Source: Isoetes taiwanensis
Taxonomy: Eukaryota > Streptophyta > Lycopodiopsida > Isoetales > Isoetaceae
Direction of reading: 5' to 3'
Assembly: GCA_021234155.1 (NCBI GenBank)
Contig: JAJEKV010000045.1
Span: forward strand, 126,001 to 190,000
DNA: 64,000 nucleotides
Part shown: piece after piece, positions 33,360 through 44,040 of the stretch
How positions within the stretch are numbered: the stretch's first letter is position 1
How the letters are laid out: every line of letters starts with the position of its first letter
Notes under the pieces: generated by a model
Database searches by the model: none
What the model was told of the DNA's origin: nothing
What the model saw: only the letters and a program-made list of their open reading frames with translations
Position numbers and translations under genes: made by a program

Positions 33360-36300
33360 TTGTCTCTTCATAAGCTATAGCCGTTTGATTCCAACAAAAG
33401 CTTTGAATCTTTGTTTCAACTGAAGTCCAATAATTTTCTCTAGCGCCTACTTCAATCAAGTACTAGTTTTATTCAATTTTAGGCTCCAGTATAAAATCAA
33501 CTTTTTTTTTTAAGTTCGTCCCTAAACCAATTCAGAGCATTGTGTCGTCTTTTTTGAAAAATATGTACAGTACAAATCTAATTTCATGCATTCCAATAGA
33601 GCTATGGCATAATTCTACCCAAAATTTCAAGAAAATGCATAGGATTTACCCATTTTGGCGCAAATCTTGTCAAAGCGGCATCAAAACCTCTCATTCTAGA
33701 ACCTCACATTCAATGCTTTGTTGCAAAATTTGAGGCAAAAAGTCAAATTTTGGTGGATGGAGAAGCTATTAACCACCCAAGTTTCTTTGGAATTTGTTTC
33801 TTTACATTAATGAGTTGACGGGGATGTTTGAACTAATTGTCACAAGTTTCTCAGTATTTAATTTCATATCTTGCATTGTACTCAAAAGTTACACCTATTT
33901 TCTGGTTGTTTTTTGTATTATGGTATAGAAAATTATTTGTTCTTGCCATTTAAATAGGTGACCTATATGTCGTGTTCTGTGTGGTATCTTTAACTTGGCA
34001 AGTATTGTTAACCCATTTACAATAAAAGTTTCAGATGGCTTTTGCTCTAATACATTCTTGATAAAGGTTCTACTGATGCTTTGAGGGATGCAGCAGATCA
34101 CAACCCATTATTTTATCTTACATAAAGAATTTAGCTATGTTTCACAGCAAACATTTGCTTATACTTCAACTACTAAATTGGAATGCAAAAACTTCTGCAG
34201 TCAAAATACAGATTCTGTTTTGCAGCATATGGTAATTGTCACTTGGCCTTATAATATCGAACACACAAAGTTAAACAAAATGTTTGATCAAGACTGAAAC
34301 AATAATGTGTGCATATAGCACAAGTATTTTCTCTGCAAATCATTGTTTACGATTCGGAATAGTACATATACAAAATATTTCCTTTTCTTCTCGGGTTATT
34401 TGTCCCTCCTAACCTGGTATAACATGTTGTGTTATGTTTCATCTATCATATAATATAGCCCCTCTTTTTTAGCAGGCATGCCTATGCCTAAAGGAAGGTG
34501 TAACACTTCCTGCAATTCTAAGGTGTCCATGTATCATGCCACCTGAGCTAAAAGTTATATTGTTCCACCGTTGTTCTTAACCTGGGTAGCAGGCAGTAGC
34601 AGCTCAGCCATGATTGGGACTTCAACAATCCTTTTTTGAATTCTTAGCCAAGCAAAGTCATGGATACCACTTGCTACTGGCGTTTTCATGCTTCTACAGT
34701 CCCTTTTGAAATTCCATAGTCAAGTACAGTTATGGATGTCGCTCGAGTATTTCAAGTTATTATAGTAGAAGCCAAGAAGCTCCTAAAGGAATGCTTGTGA
34801 AGTTGCTAATTGACCCAACCCTATATTGGCTATCCATCATAGTCCTCCTTTGCAAATTTTAGAGGCAAACAATCCTACATAACTAACCATCCCATGTGGG
34901 ATTCCTCTTTCCCATGGTTTTGTAAAATCTCGTGAAGGAACCATAATATTCTCCACTAGCCCTAAACGGATGCACTTTTCGACATTTATATCTAACAGTA
35001 GCATCTGAGCTAGCCAATTTGACCTCTTTATCTCAAACAAATTAAGCTTAATTTCATGTCATCTCACCTCAAGCTCTGTAAGAACGTGGCCGTCATGCGG
35101 TGAACATGACCCTACACATTTTTCTCACACCTATATGCTGCATCACCCCTGTATTGAACTCTCTTGGAAGATATTCATTGGACCCCATGTTGGAATACCA
35201 CATTATCCACCATCTGTAGTATCATGTGTTGATTTCGATAAATAACTTTAATGCAAAGTTTGTTTTAGTAGGAAAAAAATTAGATAAAATTAAAGAAATA
35301 TTTATTATTTACGAGACGAGTGTTATTTCCATATATTATTATTCGAGAACCATTGGGTTGTTAATGACTGAACGGGACAAAGAAATAACTCCTTATGTAA
35401 CAAATTATAAAATATCTACATCTTATTATTATTTATGAGAAAATCGTTGATTTGATTTATATAATAAAGCAATACCCTCCAATATTGCTTCTTGATATAA
35501 AGATTTGAATTTAGATGAACTTTTTCGGATCCAAATGTGCTATGCAAGTGTTATTTGCAAGAACCACTACAAATCAGCCAATAGTATATGAGGCAGCAAA
35601 TTAGCAGCGAATTTAATCAAAGATGGCCTAATAAGAAGTTCATCATAAGACCTTTCCAACGATCATCAAAATCTGATGTCCGAAACAAAGGTTACATGAA
35701 AAACTATGAACAACAAGAAACTTAGAATTCCTCAACGAAAAAACCCTTGATTCAGACATCGAAACATATCAAAATTTTATCAAACCACATGTGAATAAGG
35801 TCTCTGGGATCATCTGAATTTGACTCTGAAATCATGAGTTATTATAGAAATTGCGCAAAAGCCATGGATGCCATCTCATGAGCACCTTGTGCATAATTCT
35901 CGAATTAGGGCTCGCATGAAATAGAAGCTAGGCTTTCCATTCATCTCATCAGTTTTTCTACAATAGTATAGAGTGGATAGCTTCACATCGCAAGCTACCC
36001 AAAAAATGAAAAACATAGGGAATATCTAGTTATAACACCTGGACCCCAAATAAAATTATTTGCTACAGATGTTGGCTAGTGTACCTAACGAGAGCTTATT
36101 GCCGGGATTAAAAAACCCTGCCCTTTTAGGTTTTCGAGGAAAAACCCTAGCGATAAGATCTCGGTAGGGGGATTGGACAACGCAAGGCTGCTAAATGTTC
36201 CCACAAAAAAAACCCACGCTTCACAGAGAATATCAAAGTTGTGCATCACCCCTATACCTGCACATCACCAACAAAAAAATCCATAGAGAAAAAACCCTGA

Positions 36301-37585
36301 ACAAATGAGGGTCGGGTCACGCAGCGTGCACGCAGAAAGAAAAAATAACATTTACAATAATATACACATTAGAGGGAGGGTGGGTGAGAGTCAAGGGAAC
36401 TCGAGAGAGGAGAAAATGCCGATGAGAAGTCGATGAAAAACCTGCAAGAAATAGCGATCCCCAAACGAACTAAGACCCCAGAAAATGCATGCAATGCATA
36501 CATGCATAGGAGAGATGCATGCTCGCCCTATTCGAGAATACCAATCCGATGGCTCGGATCGATGGCATTTTTTATAGCTAATGTGAAAAGCTTGAAATTT
36601 TGGAAAGAAAAATTTGGAGAAATAAGAATACACAAGAAGCAATTAAAGAACATATAACCTTGCTAGTACTAAGTACTTATGGGGGGTTTCCTAGACATTA
36701 AACTACATAATGTATTTTGTATAAGCTCTTCTTCAGAGGATGGAAGCCAATCAACTTGACAAGTGGTAAGAGCCATATAGGAATTGTTATGTTATATGCA
36801 TGTTATACACGTGTTGTTATGTCATTATATGCATGTTATATGCATGCTAAGGATTGTTCATGAAGGATGAAGCAAAATGCTTATCGAATGTTTTACATGC
36901 ATCTCATTCTTCTACCATGTGTAAATTATTCAATGTCCATGTTTTTTTTAAATTACACAAAGGTTCTTTATGTCTCTCTCAAAGTGCAACTTGGGAGTGC
37001 TCGCCAAAAATTGGAGGTGCATGTATGTTATGCCTTACTTTCACTACACATTTTTGTACTAGAAAAAAATACGTATTCTCCATACATCACACTTTTATAC
37101 CATTTTTAGCAATCTTGAAAATACATGGCTTCACAATAATTTTTTTTTGCTAATAAGCGCATGGAAATTAGGCCCTACATATGAGCGGCCAGGCAAACTA
37201 TTTTAGTAAGCCATAAATGTACATTGGTTTAAAGGTTAAATTACTTAATAAACACAAGACAAGATGTCATGAAGCAACAGGCTACGTATTAATTCTTACC
37301 TGAGCCAGCCAGCTGCTGGAAAAGAAAGCCCTATCACCACTCTCATTTAAAAACCTTCATTTAAAAGAAAAAAGTACACAGATTGCCCTTGAATGCACAC
37401 TGTTGCCAAAACTTGGAAAGAAATCAAGCACGTTACTCTGCAATGGAAGACAACACAAGAGTTTGGTCGTCACAGCCATTATGAAGATAAAAGGGAGACT
37501 TACAACATCAAAGACCTTCCAGATATAACTTGGCCTTGATGAGTTACACATATTTAAACAAGAGCGTTCTTGTTTGATAGATGTA
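32464..37585. other. AT-rich non-coding stretch of unit 3, including the SPL 3' flank
   Basis: Collinear with 4,102-9,211 of unit 1, including the 34,306-34,590 segment that unit 2 lacks. No gene is supported. The part next to 37,585 must contain the 3' untranslated region and polyadenylation site of the SPL gene, which is transcribed leftwards into this unit. I cannot place the end of the transcript. Confidence 0.5.
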
Positions 37586-40500
37586 CTAAATCATCTGCTG
37601 TGACTGAAAAATGGAATGGAAGTCAGAGAACTCAGGGTTGTGAGTGACATTTTGCTGCGAAGAATGTAAAGTCTGTCGATGAGGTATCTGCATGAGGTCT
37701 ATCATGGGGCGAGCATGTGTGTTTGTGCTCTGAATAGACCGATCCTGAAACATAGAGAGCATGGAATTATTTTCTAGGTAGTCTGCAATGCCAATAGATG
37801 CAATTGATGATCCTTGGTGTTGACTGCAGTTTGGGCCATCTGCCATTGTGTTGGCAATATTGACAATATTATCATCTGAATGAGCTTGTGCCGAAAGGAA
37901 CTTCTTGGTTTTCAACAGTTGCCTTTCCTGTAAATTGTCCTCCATCAGTTGGTGATGTAAAGGAGAAGGGTGGTTCTCAGCAATAAGATGACCAAGTGTT
38001 GTGTTAGAATGGGCTGAGAGATCCATGGAAACTGAGTTAGGGCATGACTCAGCTGACAGAAGAGAGAGAGCATGGCCAGAGTCGGACATCGCTGATAAGC
38101 AATGAGAACTTGCAGGATTGTCAATGACTACTGACGGAGACGACAATGTCAAGCCCTGCCCCATTGGGGATTTCATAAATGGATGCGATCTTGAAGTGTT
38201 GCTTGTCATCGGCATCATTTGCCTTTTAGAATTCTGTAATAACATGAGCAAGCCATCTGTGGAAACATTCCTAGAAGCTCCAGGAAATTGCGTCTGGCAA
38301 TTCATGCCAATATGATCATCCAACTTCCTATATCGTGCCCAGGATTCATTCATATAATCACTAATGACAGAATTTTCCAAATAGGAAGTTGTTGGGAGTG
38401 CTTGTTGATGCGAAAGAAAGCCAGGCCATTTGTTTTCTGCCACATAAACAGAAGACAAGCCACATGTAAGCGTCACATAAGTACACTTTAAACGAAACAG
38501 AAAAAAGAGGATGTAGCATTTTGTAATCTAATTGATCACAATAATTCACCACATTATGATTTGAACATCTAAGCTATCACTGTGGAACTTGGCACATGCT
38601 CATTCAAGTAATATAAACATCAAAAGTGTTGGGTTAAGCTACCTCACTTTGACACAAAATTTTTTACCAGATTATAGAAATGGTACAGCTATGACATATG
38701 GTATGAATCCCCCTGTGTATTGATGCATAAATATAAGAGTCAAATGATATTAGGACACTTGTTCCTGAAAAGGAACTTAAATAATTCTTCAATAAATATT
38801 TCAATTCATTCTCTGAAATTTTCCAGCAGATGCTCCGAAAGCCATGCTGCAGTGATTAACTTGTTTCTGGAAAGGAACTTTAATGCAGAAGTAATATGGC
38901 CCAACAGAAGCATCAAACGTTGAATATTAAACGGGGAAAAGACCAACTGAACAGGATATTATTATGCAACCCACTTGTGTGTGCTGCCATGGTCATAAAT
39001 ATACCAAGTAAACCCCAGCAGCATGCCAGAGTGTTAGCATCAAATGTTAGATTAACCTGTTAGCTAAGTATATCCCATGAAATATTATAATGTCTACTAA
39101 GAGAATGTAAATCTTGTCGCATCGTGCCAGCAAACGCCGTTGACCGATGAGCACTGAATGTCCAGGGATCTAGACAGAACCTCGTAGAAATTAAGATTGG
39201 AAAAGCTGGATTTTGAAAACAGTTGGGGGGGTGAATTGGCACCAGTGCATTTGACAACAGTAGGATTGCAAATTACATGCAGGACAAAGAATATCTCATG
39301 GGATTACAAAGAGAAAATATTTGGGCTGTATTTGAAGTCATACGACTACATAACATAAACAAAGATCGGTACGATGATGGAGCACAATTTCTTCTCCTCA
39401 CAGTTCACCTCACCCAGTTTTTTGCTGCACACACTTTCCTATTGAGTGAACTAAATAGCAATTTCAGAACTTGACCCTTTACTTTCAAATGCACAATTGA
39501 TTACACAGAATAATGTTCAAACTACTCTACACGTCTTGCAAACACTAAATGATAAAGATAAATTAAAAAAGAGATGCATGTGTTATCAAGGAATATTATC
39601 ATATCAGAGATTGAAAATGTAAAGAATTTTGCAAAGAAAGAAACAAATTACTACTATGATGCTTATTAATAACGTTTCCACATCTATATAAAACAACAAA
39701 ATTACCTTGAAAAAGAGAAAAGTTAGCTGCACTGACAGCTGTTAGGACATCAGGTGGTGGCTTCCGGCGCCTTTCATTGTGTCCTGCCAAACGCCTGCGA
39801 CAGCTACGCTTGCCTTCATCAAATTCTGATAACCCGTGAAACCTACAAGCATTTCATACAGAATCAGATAACCCATCCCCTTTGGATAATTTTAAGTAGT
39901 AAAAATAACAACCTCAAAACCATGGTTTGGCACCAAGTAGACTGAGACATTCATTTACTGCCTAAAGATAGTCATAGAAAGACAAACAAGAATAACAGAA
40001 TACCTGCTGCATTGTTGGCAAAATCTCTGCTCCTGCCCAGCAACCACGTTCTTCGGAGTCTTCGAATGCATTTCACATACCTTATGACGTCTATGGTATT
40101 CTTTGGCAGACGACAGATCCGCCTTGCATCCTTCCACTTGACATCTTGGAACTTGATTTGCCTGAGACGAGCCTTTCAATTTCTTTGTAGTTACAGCAGA
40201 ATTTTGTTGACCATTAGGAGGCTTGGCAGATCCAGATCCAGTAGCATCCTCAAAGTAAGTCCTTTTCCCAAGCTTAAGCCCAATTACAGAGTCTGCAGAT
40301 TGATGTACCCCATCATCTGCTGCTTCGGCCTTCCGCCCCTCATTTGCCTTAATTTTTCCTCCCTTGACCTCCTCTTCCTTTATGCTATCGTTATCATCTC
40401 CTACCCAACCTAGAAAACCCCTCTTTTGCTGCTCTGTAAATGTTTCTTTGTTTCCTTTACCTTCCGCTCTACCATTTGCACTGTTCCAAGACTCTGGAGT

Positions 40501-41046
40501 TTCCACATTATTGACCTGCTGACGAAGCTGCTGATGTGAATTAGCAATCCGGTGACTGAATCCCTTACTCTCGCCCACCCCAGCTCTGCTTTCAGCTGAG
40601 TTATTCATCATCTGCTTCTCTGAGTTCATGTGACGGCTAGAATAGCTAAACCCATTTGCAGAAACTACAAGATTTCTATTCTCATCTGAGCAGGCACCAC
40701 TTCCGGCGCTGCTACCGCCAGAACCCGAGGAAGAGAGACTACTAACCTTAAGAACTCCATTTTGACTCTTTTCCTTAGAAAATGCGAGGCCATGGGAAGG
40801 ATGAAGGGACGGAAAATCCTTGTGTTTGGGTCCCAAAGGCTCAAGACAATCCCAGCATTCGGCATTGACGGAGTTGGGCCTAGAGGGCTCCCAAGGAGAG
40901 GGCAAGAAGGGGGAAGCCGGGGGCCGGGACGGCGAATCGATCCATGTAGAAAGTGGGTCAGATCGAGAAGTGGGAGAAATGGGTACAGAAGTTGCAAAGG
41001 GACAGGTTTCCGCAGGCCGTGCTGCTTGGGCCGCCGCTGCTGCCAT
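37586..41046 (-). CDS. SPL: SBP-box transcription factor (SPL), three exons, miR156-targeted
   Basis: Coding exons on the minus strand are 41,046-40,004, 39,842-39,706 and 38,436-37,586, giving 676 residues. All splice sites are GT-AG (…AGCAG|GTATTC, CTTGTAG|GTTTCA, TTCAAG|GTAATT, GTGGCAG|AAAAC), and intron 1 splits the SBP domain after CQQCSR at the position conserved in the family. The SBP domain spans residues 302-376. Zinc site 1 is C302, C307, C324, H327. Zinc site 2 is C343, C346, H350, C362. The nuclear signal is [17 protein letters not shown] (359-375). The N-terminus is Ala-rich then Ser/Pro-rich, and the C-terminus is Ser-rich. The ALSLLS peptide near residue 515 is encoded by the miR156 site. 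SBP proteins bind GTAC-core promoters and control phase change and organ development. The start is the only ATG before the frame runs into upstream sequence; an in-frame GTG lies two codons earlier. No disabling change is seen. Confidence 0.93.
38054..38073 (-). promoter_or_regulatory. miR156 target site in SPL exon 3
   Basis: The plus strand reads TGACAGAAGAGAGAGAGCAT, nearly identical to mature miR156 itself, so the mRNA (minus strand) carries its complement and encodes ALSLLS. The usual site in SPL genes is the same apart from the outermost base. It predicts miR156-guided cleavage of this transcript in juvenile tissue. Confidence 0.88.
38437..39705 (-). other. SPL intron 2 (1,269 bp)
   Basis: Bounded by GTAATT at the 5' side and GTGGCAG at the 3' side on the minus strand. 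AT-rich. I see no gene or obvious transposon within it. Confidence 0.85.
39843..40003 (-). other. SPL intron 1 (161 bp), inside the SBP domain
   Basis: Phase-2 intron between CQQCSR and [11 protein letters not shown], with donor GTATTC and acceptor GCTTGTAG. This is the family-conserved intron position. Confidence 0.9.
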
Positions 41047-41305
41047 AGCCACGAGCTTCGAGAGGGCGGCCGGCGGAGGGGGGGAGTGCTGATACCGGGT
41101 GTACTTGCCAAGGGTCGATTTAGTGCGGCGCCGCCGTGTAGGACTGTTCTCCCTGTCGGGCCTTAAGGGCGTGTACTCGTGTGGCGGACGTCCGGGATAC
41201 GCGCGCCGTTGTCGGCCTCAATGATATGGCGCACGTGCCTCCAACGACAGAGATAAGAGATTGAACTACGGTTCGGTAAAGGTATGGGGTAAGGTATTGT
41301 ACGAG

Positions 41306-41313
41306 TATTTATA
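41306..41313 (-). promoter_or_regulatory. Candidate TATA box of the SPL gene
   Basis: The minus strand reads TATAAATA about 260 bp upstream of the SPL ATG, which would put transcription start near 41,275 and give a leader of roughly 230 nt. The assignment rests on motif match and position only. Confidence 0.5.
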
Positions 41314-41329
41314 CCTGGCGATGGTTCTG

Positions 41330-41436
41330 GGCGCCCACATGGGCGACTGCAGTGTCTGAATTCACCGACTCGACTCTGATTTTCGCGACTTTGCTTTGCG
41401 CGCAGGTTTCAAAGAGGTGCCCCGCTTTCTCTTTTC

Positions 41437-41470
<34 letters not shown>

Positions 41471-43028
41471 CCTTTAGGTCTTTCTATACTTACAACCCTA
41501 AACTTCGCACAGTTTTTTTTCCTCGTTTCTTCCATCTCCCATTTCTACCAGTTTCTGTCCTCCAACCGGACTTTTCTTCACAGATTGCAACATTTCTCTT
41601 CTTTATACAGAACATTTTCCTTCATCTGTTGAATTCTTGCACCTTTGCATCCTGAGAAAATGATCTTGATGTTGGAGTAAATCTGCTGGTTGGCTAACGT
41701 TCTGGCATGTGTAAATTTTGTATTTTGATACTGTAATATGAAATAACTAAGCTAGTAGTTGACATCAGGTTTTTCATCAGCTTCGCCAACGTCAAAATGG
41801 ATCCATGGACCACATCCCTGCTGCTTGTGCTGTGTAAGATACTTTTAGTTCCAATTCTGTCAAGTTATGGCATATGCAGATGTCAAATCCATTAGAGACA
41901 AATGCAGGATGAGAAAATAAGCAACCGACCGTCGGTAGATAATTGAACCACTTGCCACATGTAATGGTAGAAGATGATTGCCCGTATGAATAGTGTCATT
42001 GTAAAGTATCACTCAGTTTGTGGTGATGATCATGCCATTCAAGTGGAGACTGATATGTATGCATCACAAAGCTGATATATACTGGACACTAATGTGTCAG
42101 AAAGTGGAAGAATATATTGAGTGTTGGTTTTGTAACACGAAACTCATTTCAGGATACATCCATAGGGTGCCAACTTGTTTGCCTGGTGGAGACTTATACC
42201 TTATGCATGACAGAACGTGGAAATATTTGATAAGGAGGAAAGATACTAGTTGACAAGTGTTTGCCTGCTAGGTGGAGGCTGATATGTATACAGCTGATAA
42301 TGCATTATGCTGGACACTAGGTTGTGTCAGAAAGTAGAATGTTGGCTTTGAAACAAGCCTTCATTTTAAAGGCAAAATTTCTTTCCTTGAAGTTACCAAA
42401 ATTATTGTTAGAAAAAGATCTCTATTGTAGTCCAAATGATAGTTGCCAAGTTGTGGATCAAGTATCAGATTATATTTTGTTACACAGAGTCAAGCTCTTG
42501 CTTTATAAAAAAAAAAGCCTCTATGTGGGAAAAAGCACATATACCTTGAAGTCCTTTACATATTGTTAATGGTTTTAACAAAAATCAGCATAGTGTCCAC
42601 TGTCTTATAAAGGGACCTCGTTGAATGGGAAAAGGTAGACCATTAAGATACGATTAAGATACGACTAGGCAAAAATGTTTCAAAAATTCTGGTGTCCTTG
42701 AGATCTACTTTTTGTGAGTTAAACGAGTCGGCGAGGTGTCGGCTTCTGATGTGATATTCTATCCTTGGGCCTCTGAGGTGGAGATAAAAAGTAAGGTTTT
42801 TTCAATCTACATCAAATAATAAAATGTATGCTCGTTGGAAATTAATATGTCCAGCTGCCACGTCATGCACCAATGTTTTGTATACGATAGCGAATATTTC
42901 TCTTTATCCAAAACTTCCAAGTCAATTTAGAACTTGCAAAGGTCGAATAATGGACATGGCCTTTTGTATACAGAAAGACTGCTTACCTTCAATTTTGCCA
43001 TCGCGTCCAATAGGGCTTTGACATGTGG
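41330..43028. other. SPL upstream region, no gene
   Basis: Intergenic sequence. A pure T run of about 30 bases (41,440-41,470) lies upstream of the TATA candidate. A ~70-bp block occurs twice about 230 bp apart (42,041-42,110 and 42,271-42,345; gtggag-ctgatatgtat…ctggacacta-gtgtcagaaagt). No coding frame is convincing. Confidence 0.5.
42041..42345. repeat. Short local duplication
   Basis: Two diverged copies of gtggagactgatatgtatgc … tgctggacacta…tgtgtcagaaagt, at 42,041-42,110 and 42,271-42,345, preceded in both cases by tttgcctg…ggtgga. No function inferred. Confidence 0.6.
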
Positions 43029-43151
43029 CGGTGTTTCTTTTCCTGAAACATTGCATCTGCTGTTCTACAGAGATTTTTACTCCGCTTTCTGCTGTTTTTA
43101 CCCGCATTCGGCTGCACATGTCGGTGTTTCTTTTCCTGAAACATTGCATCT
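43029..43151. repeat. Tandem duplication with 93-bp period
   Basis: The 30-bp block CGGTGTTTCTTTTCCTGAAA-CATTGCATCT occurs identically at 43,029-43,058 and 43,122-43,151. The intervening sequence is only partly similar (both copies continue to AGAGATTTTTAC). Confidence 0.8.
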
Positions 43152-43292
43152 CGGCGTCGGCCGTTTTACTGAGAGATTTTTACCCGATCAGATTTTTTAC
43201 CCCGCGATTCTTTTGTTTCTATCACGCATTCCTCTGATTCTACTCTTCATTCTGGTCGCAGAATTGAAGGTAAGAAATCTTTCCGTTATGCC

Positions 43293-43389
43293 AAAGTCCC
43301 TCTAGGCTACTTTCTGGCCTGGAAAGGTGGCCAACGCGCGGAGCGCGAAGGCCACCTTTCCAGGCCAGAAAGTAGCCCAAAGGGACTTT
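43293..43389. repeat. Near-perfect 97-bp hairpin
   Basis: Arms 43,293-43,332 and 43,350-43,389 are 40 bp each, with two mismatches, around a 17-bp loop (aacgcgcggagcgcgaa) that is itself GC-rich and partly palindromic. The inner 28 bp of the arms pair without error. It could be a transposon end, a recombination hotspot or an inverted insertion product. No coding sense is seen. Confidence 0.9.
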
Positions 43390-43557
43390 CCCTTATATGT
43401 AATGACCAAATGGTTCAAATTATGCCATTATTGCCTTAAGATTATAAGGCATAATAGATTCGAAGCGGCGCCGCCACTAGCCCCCTTTCCCCGTCACTAG
43501 CCCTGTTTCTGGCCATTTGCATCACAGGGCTTTTCTTCTCTAATCAGCGTATCTTCT

Positions 43558-43749
43558 CTAATCAGCGCAGGTTTGGACTATAATAAACCCGAGACGGCAT
43601 GGATCCACCAGCTCTGTTACCGCCGGAGCTATAGATTTGAGGAGAACCAAAACAACAAGGATTAAAGCCATAGCCGCCATGCCTTTAAACATCCTTTGCT
43701 TCCTCCGCTTCCAACTAAGCTCATCTATTTTTCCCGGCTTTTGCTTCAT
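43558..43749 (-). CDS. Small frame with basic region and one membrane segment
   Basis: 63 codons from an ATG, beginning MKQKPGKIDELSWKRRKQR, then a hydrophobic run (MAAMALILVVLVLLKSI, about residues 24-40) and a short tail. The pattern of basic then hydrophobic residues resembles a single-pass membrane peptide. It lies inside the inverted-repeat-bounded segment and could be a gene fragment captured by it. No family is recognised, and a chance frame is possible. Confidence 0.25.
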   Translation of the reverse strand: MKQKPGKIDELSWKRRKQRMFKGMAAMALILVVLVLLKSIAPAVTELVDPCRLGFIIVQTCAD

Positions 43750-43985
43750 CTATTTTTGCCGCTTTTGTTTCATCTATTTGTGTCAGATCTCATGGCTTTT
43801 GCTTCATCTATTTGTGCCAGATCTCAGATCTATTTCTGTGCTAGATCTCAGGGCTTTTTCTTCATCTATTTGTGCCAGATCTCAGATCTATTTTTGTGCC
43901 AGATCTCAGGGCTTTTTCTTCATTTATTTGTGCTGGATCTCAGGGCTTTTGCTTCATCTATTTGTGCAGGACCTCAGAGCCGAAT
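43738..43985. repeat. CT-rich minisatellite with AGATCTCAG core
   Basis: Alternating blocks of GGCTTTTGCTTCATCTATTT and GTGCCAGATCTCAG repeated at least seven times with a variable composite period (about 28-57 bp). It lies entirely within the inverted-repeat-bounded segment. Confidence 0.8.
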
Positions 43986-44040
43986 GAAGGAAAGATGTTC
44001 TTCAAAATTTGAACCATTTGGTCATTACGTCCGGTAATTG

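Larger units (their letters stand above)
23934..37764. repeat. Tandem array unit 3 (complete, about 13.8 kb, runs into the SPL gene)
   Basis: The last unit of the array. At 37,764/37,765 it continues into the unbroken SPL exon instead of restarting the unit, so this is the original right-hand end of the locus. LINE-A copy 3 here lacks the ~165-bp insertion found in units 1 and 2. The segment homologous to 5,937-6,225 of unit 1 is present at about 34,306-34,590. It carries private substitutions, for example in the LINE-proximal AT-rich stretch near 32,735. Confidence 0.9.
43399..44028. mobile_element. Segment bounded by 23-bp perfect inverted repeats
   Basis: The arms GTAATGACCAAATGG-TTCAAATT (43,399-43,421) and its exact reverse complement (44,006-44,028) enclose about 580 bp. 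The segment is unlike its flanks and holds a CT-rich minisatellite and a 63-codon minus-strand ATG frame. It could be a small non-autonomous DNA element or MITE. No target-site duplication was found by eye. Confidence 0.45.

Noticed and set aside
41440-41470. Long T run upstream of the SPL gene as the poly(A) of a minus-strand retrocopy
   Set aside because: No recognisable retroposed body lies to its left, and no flanking duplication was found.
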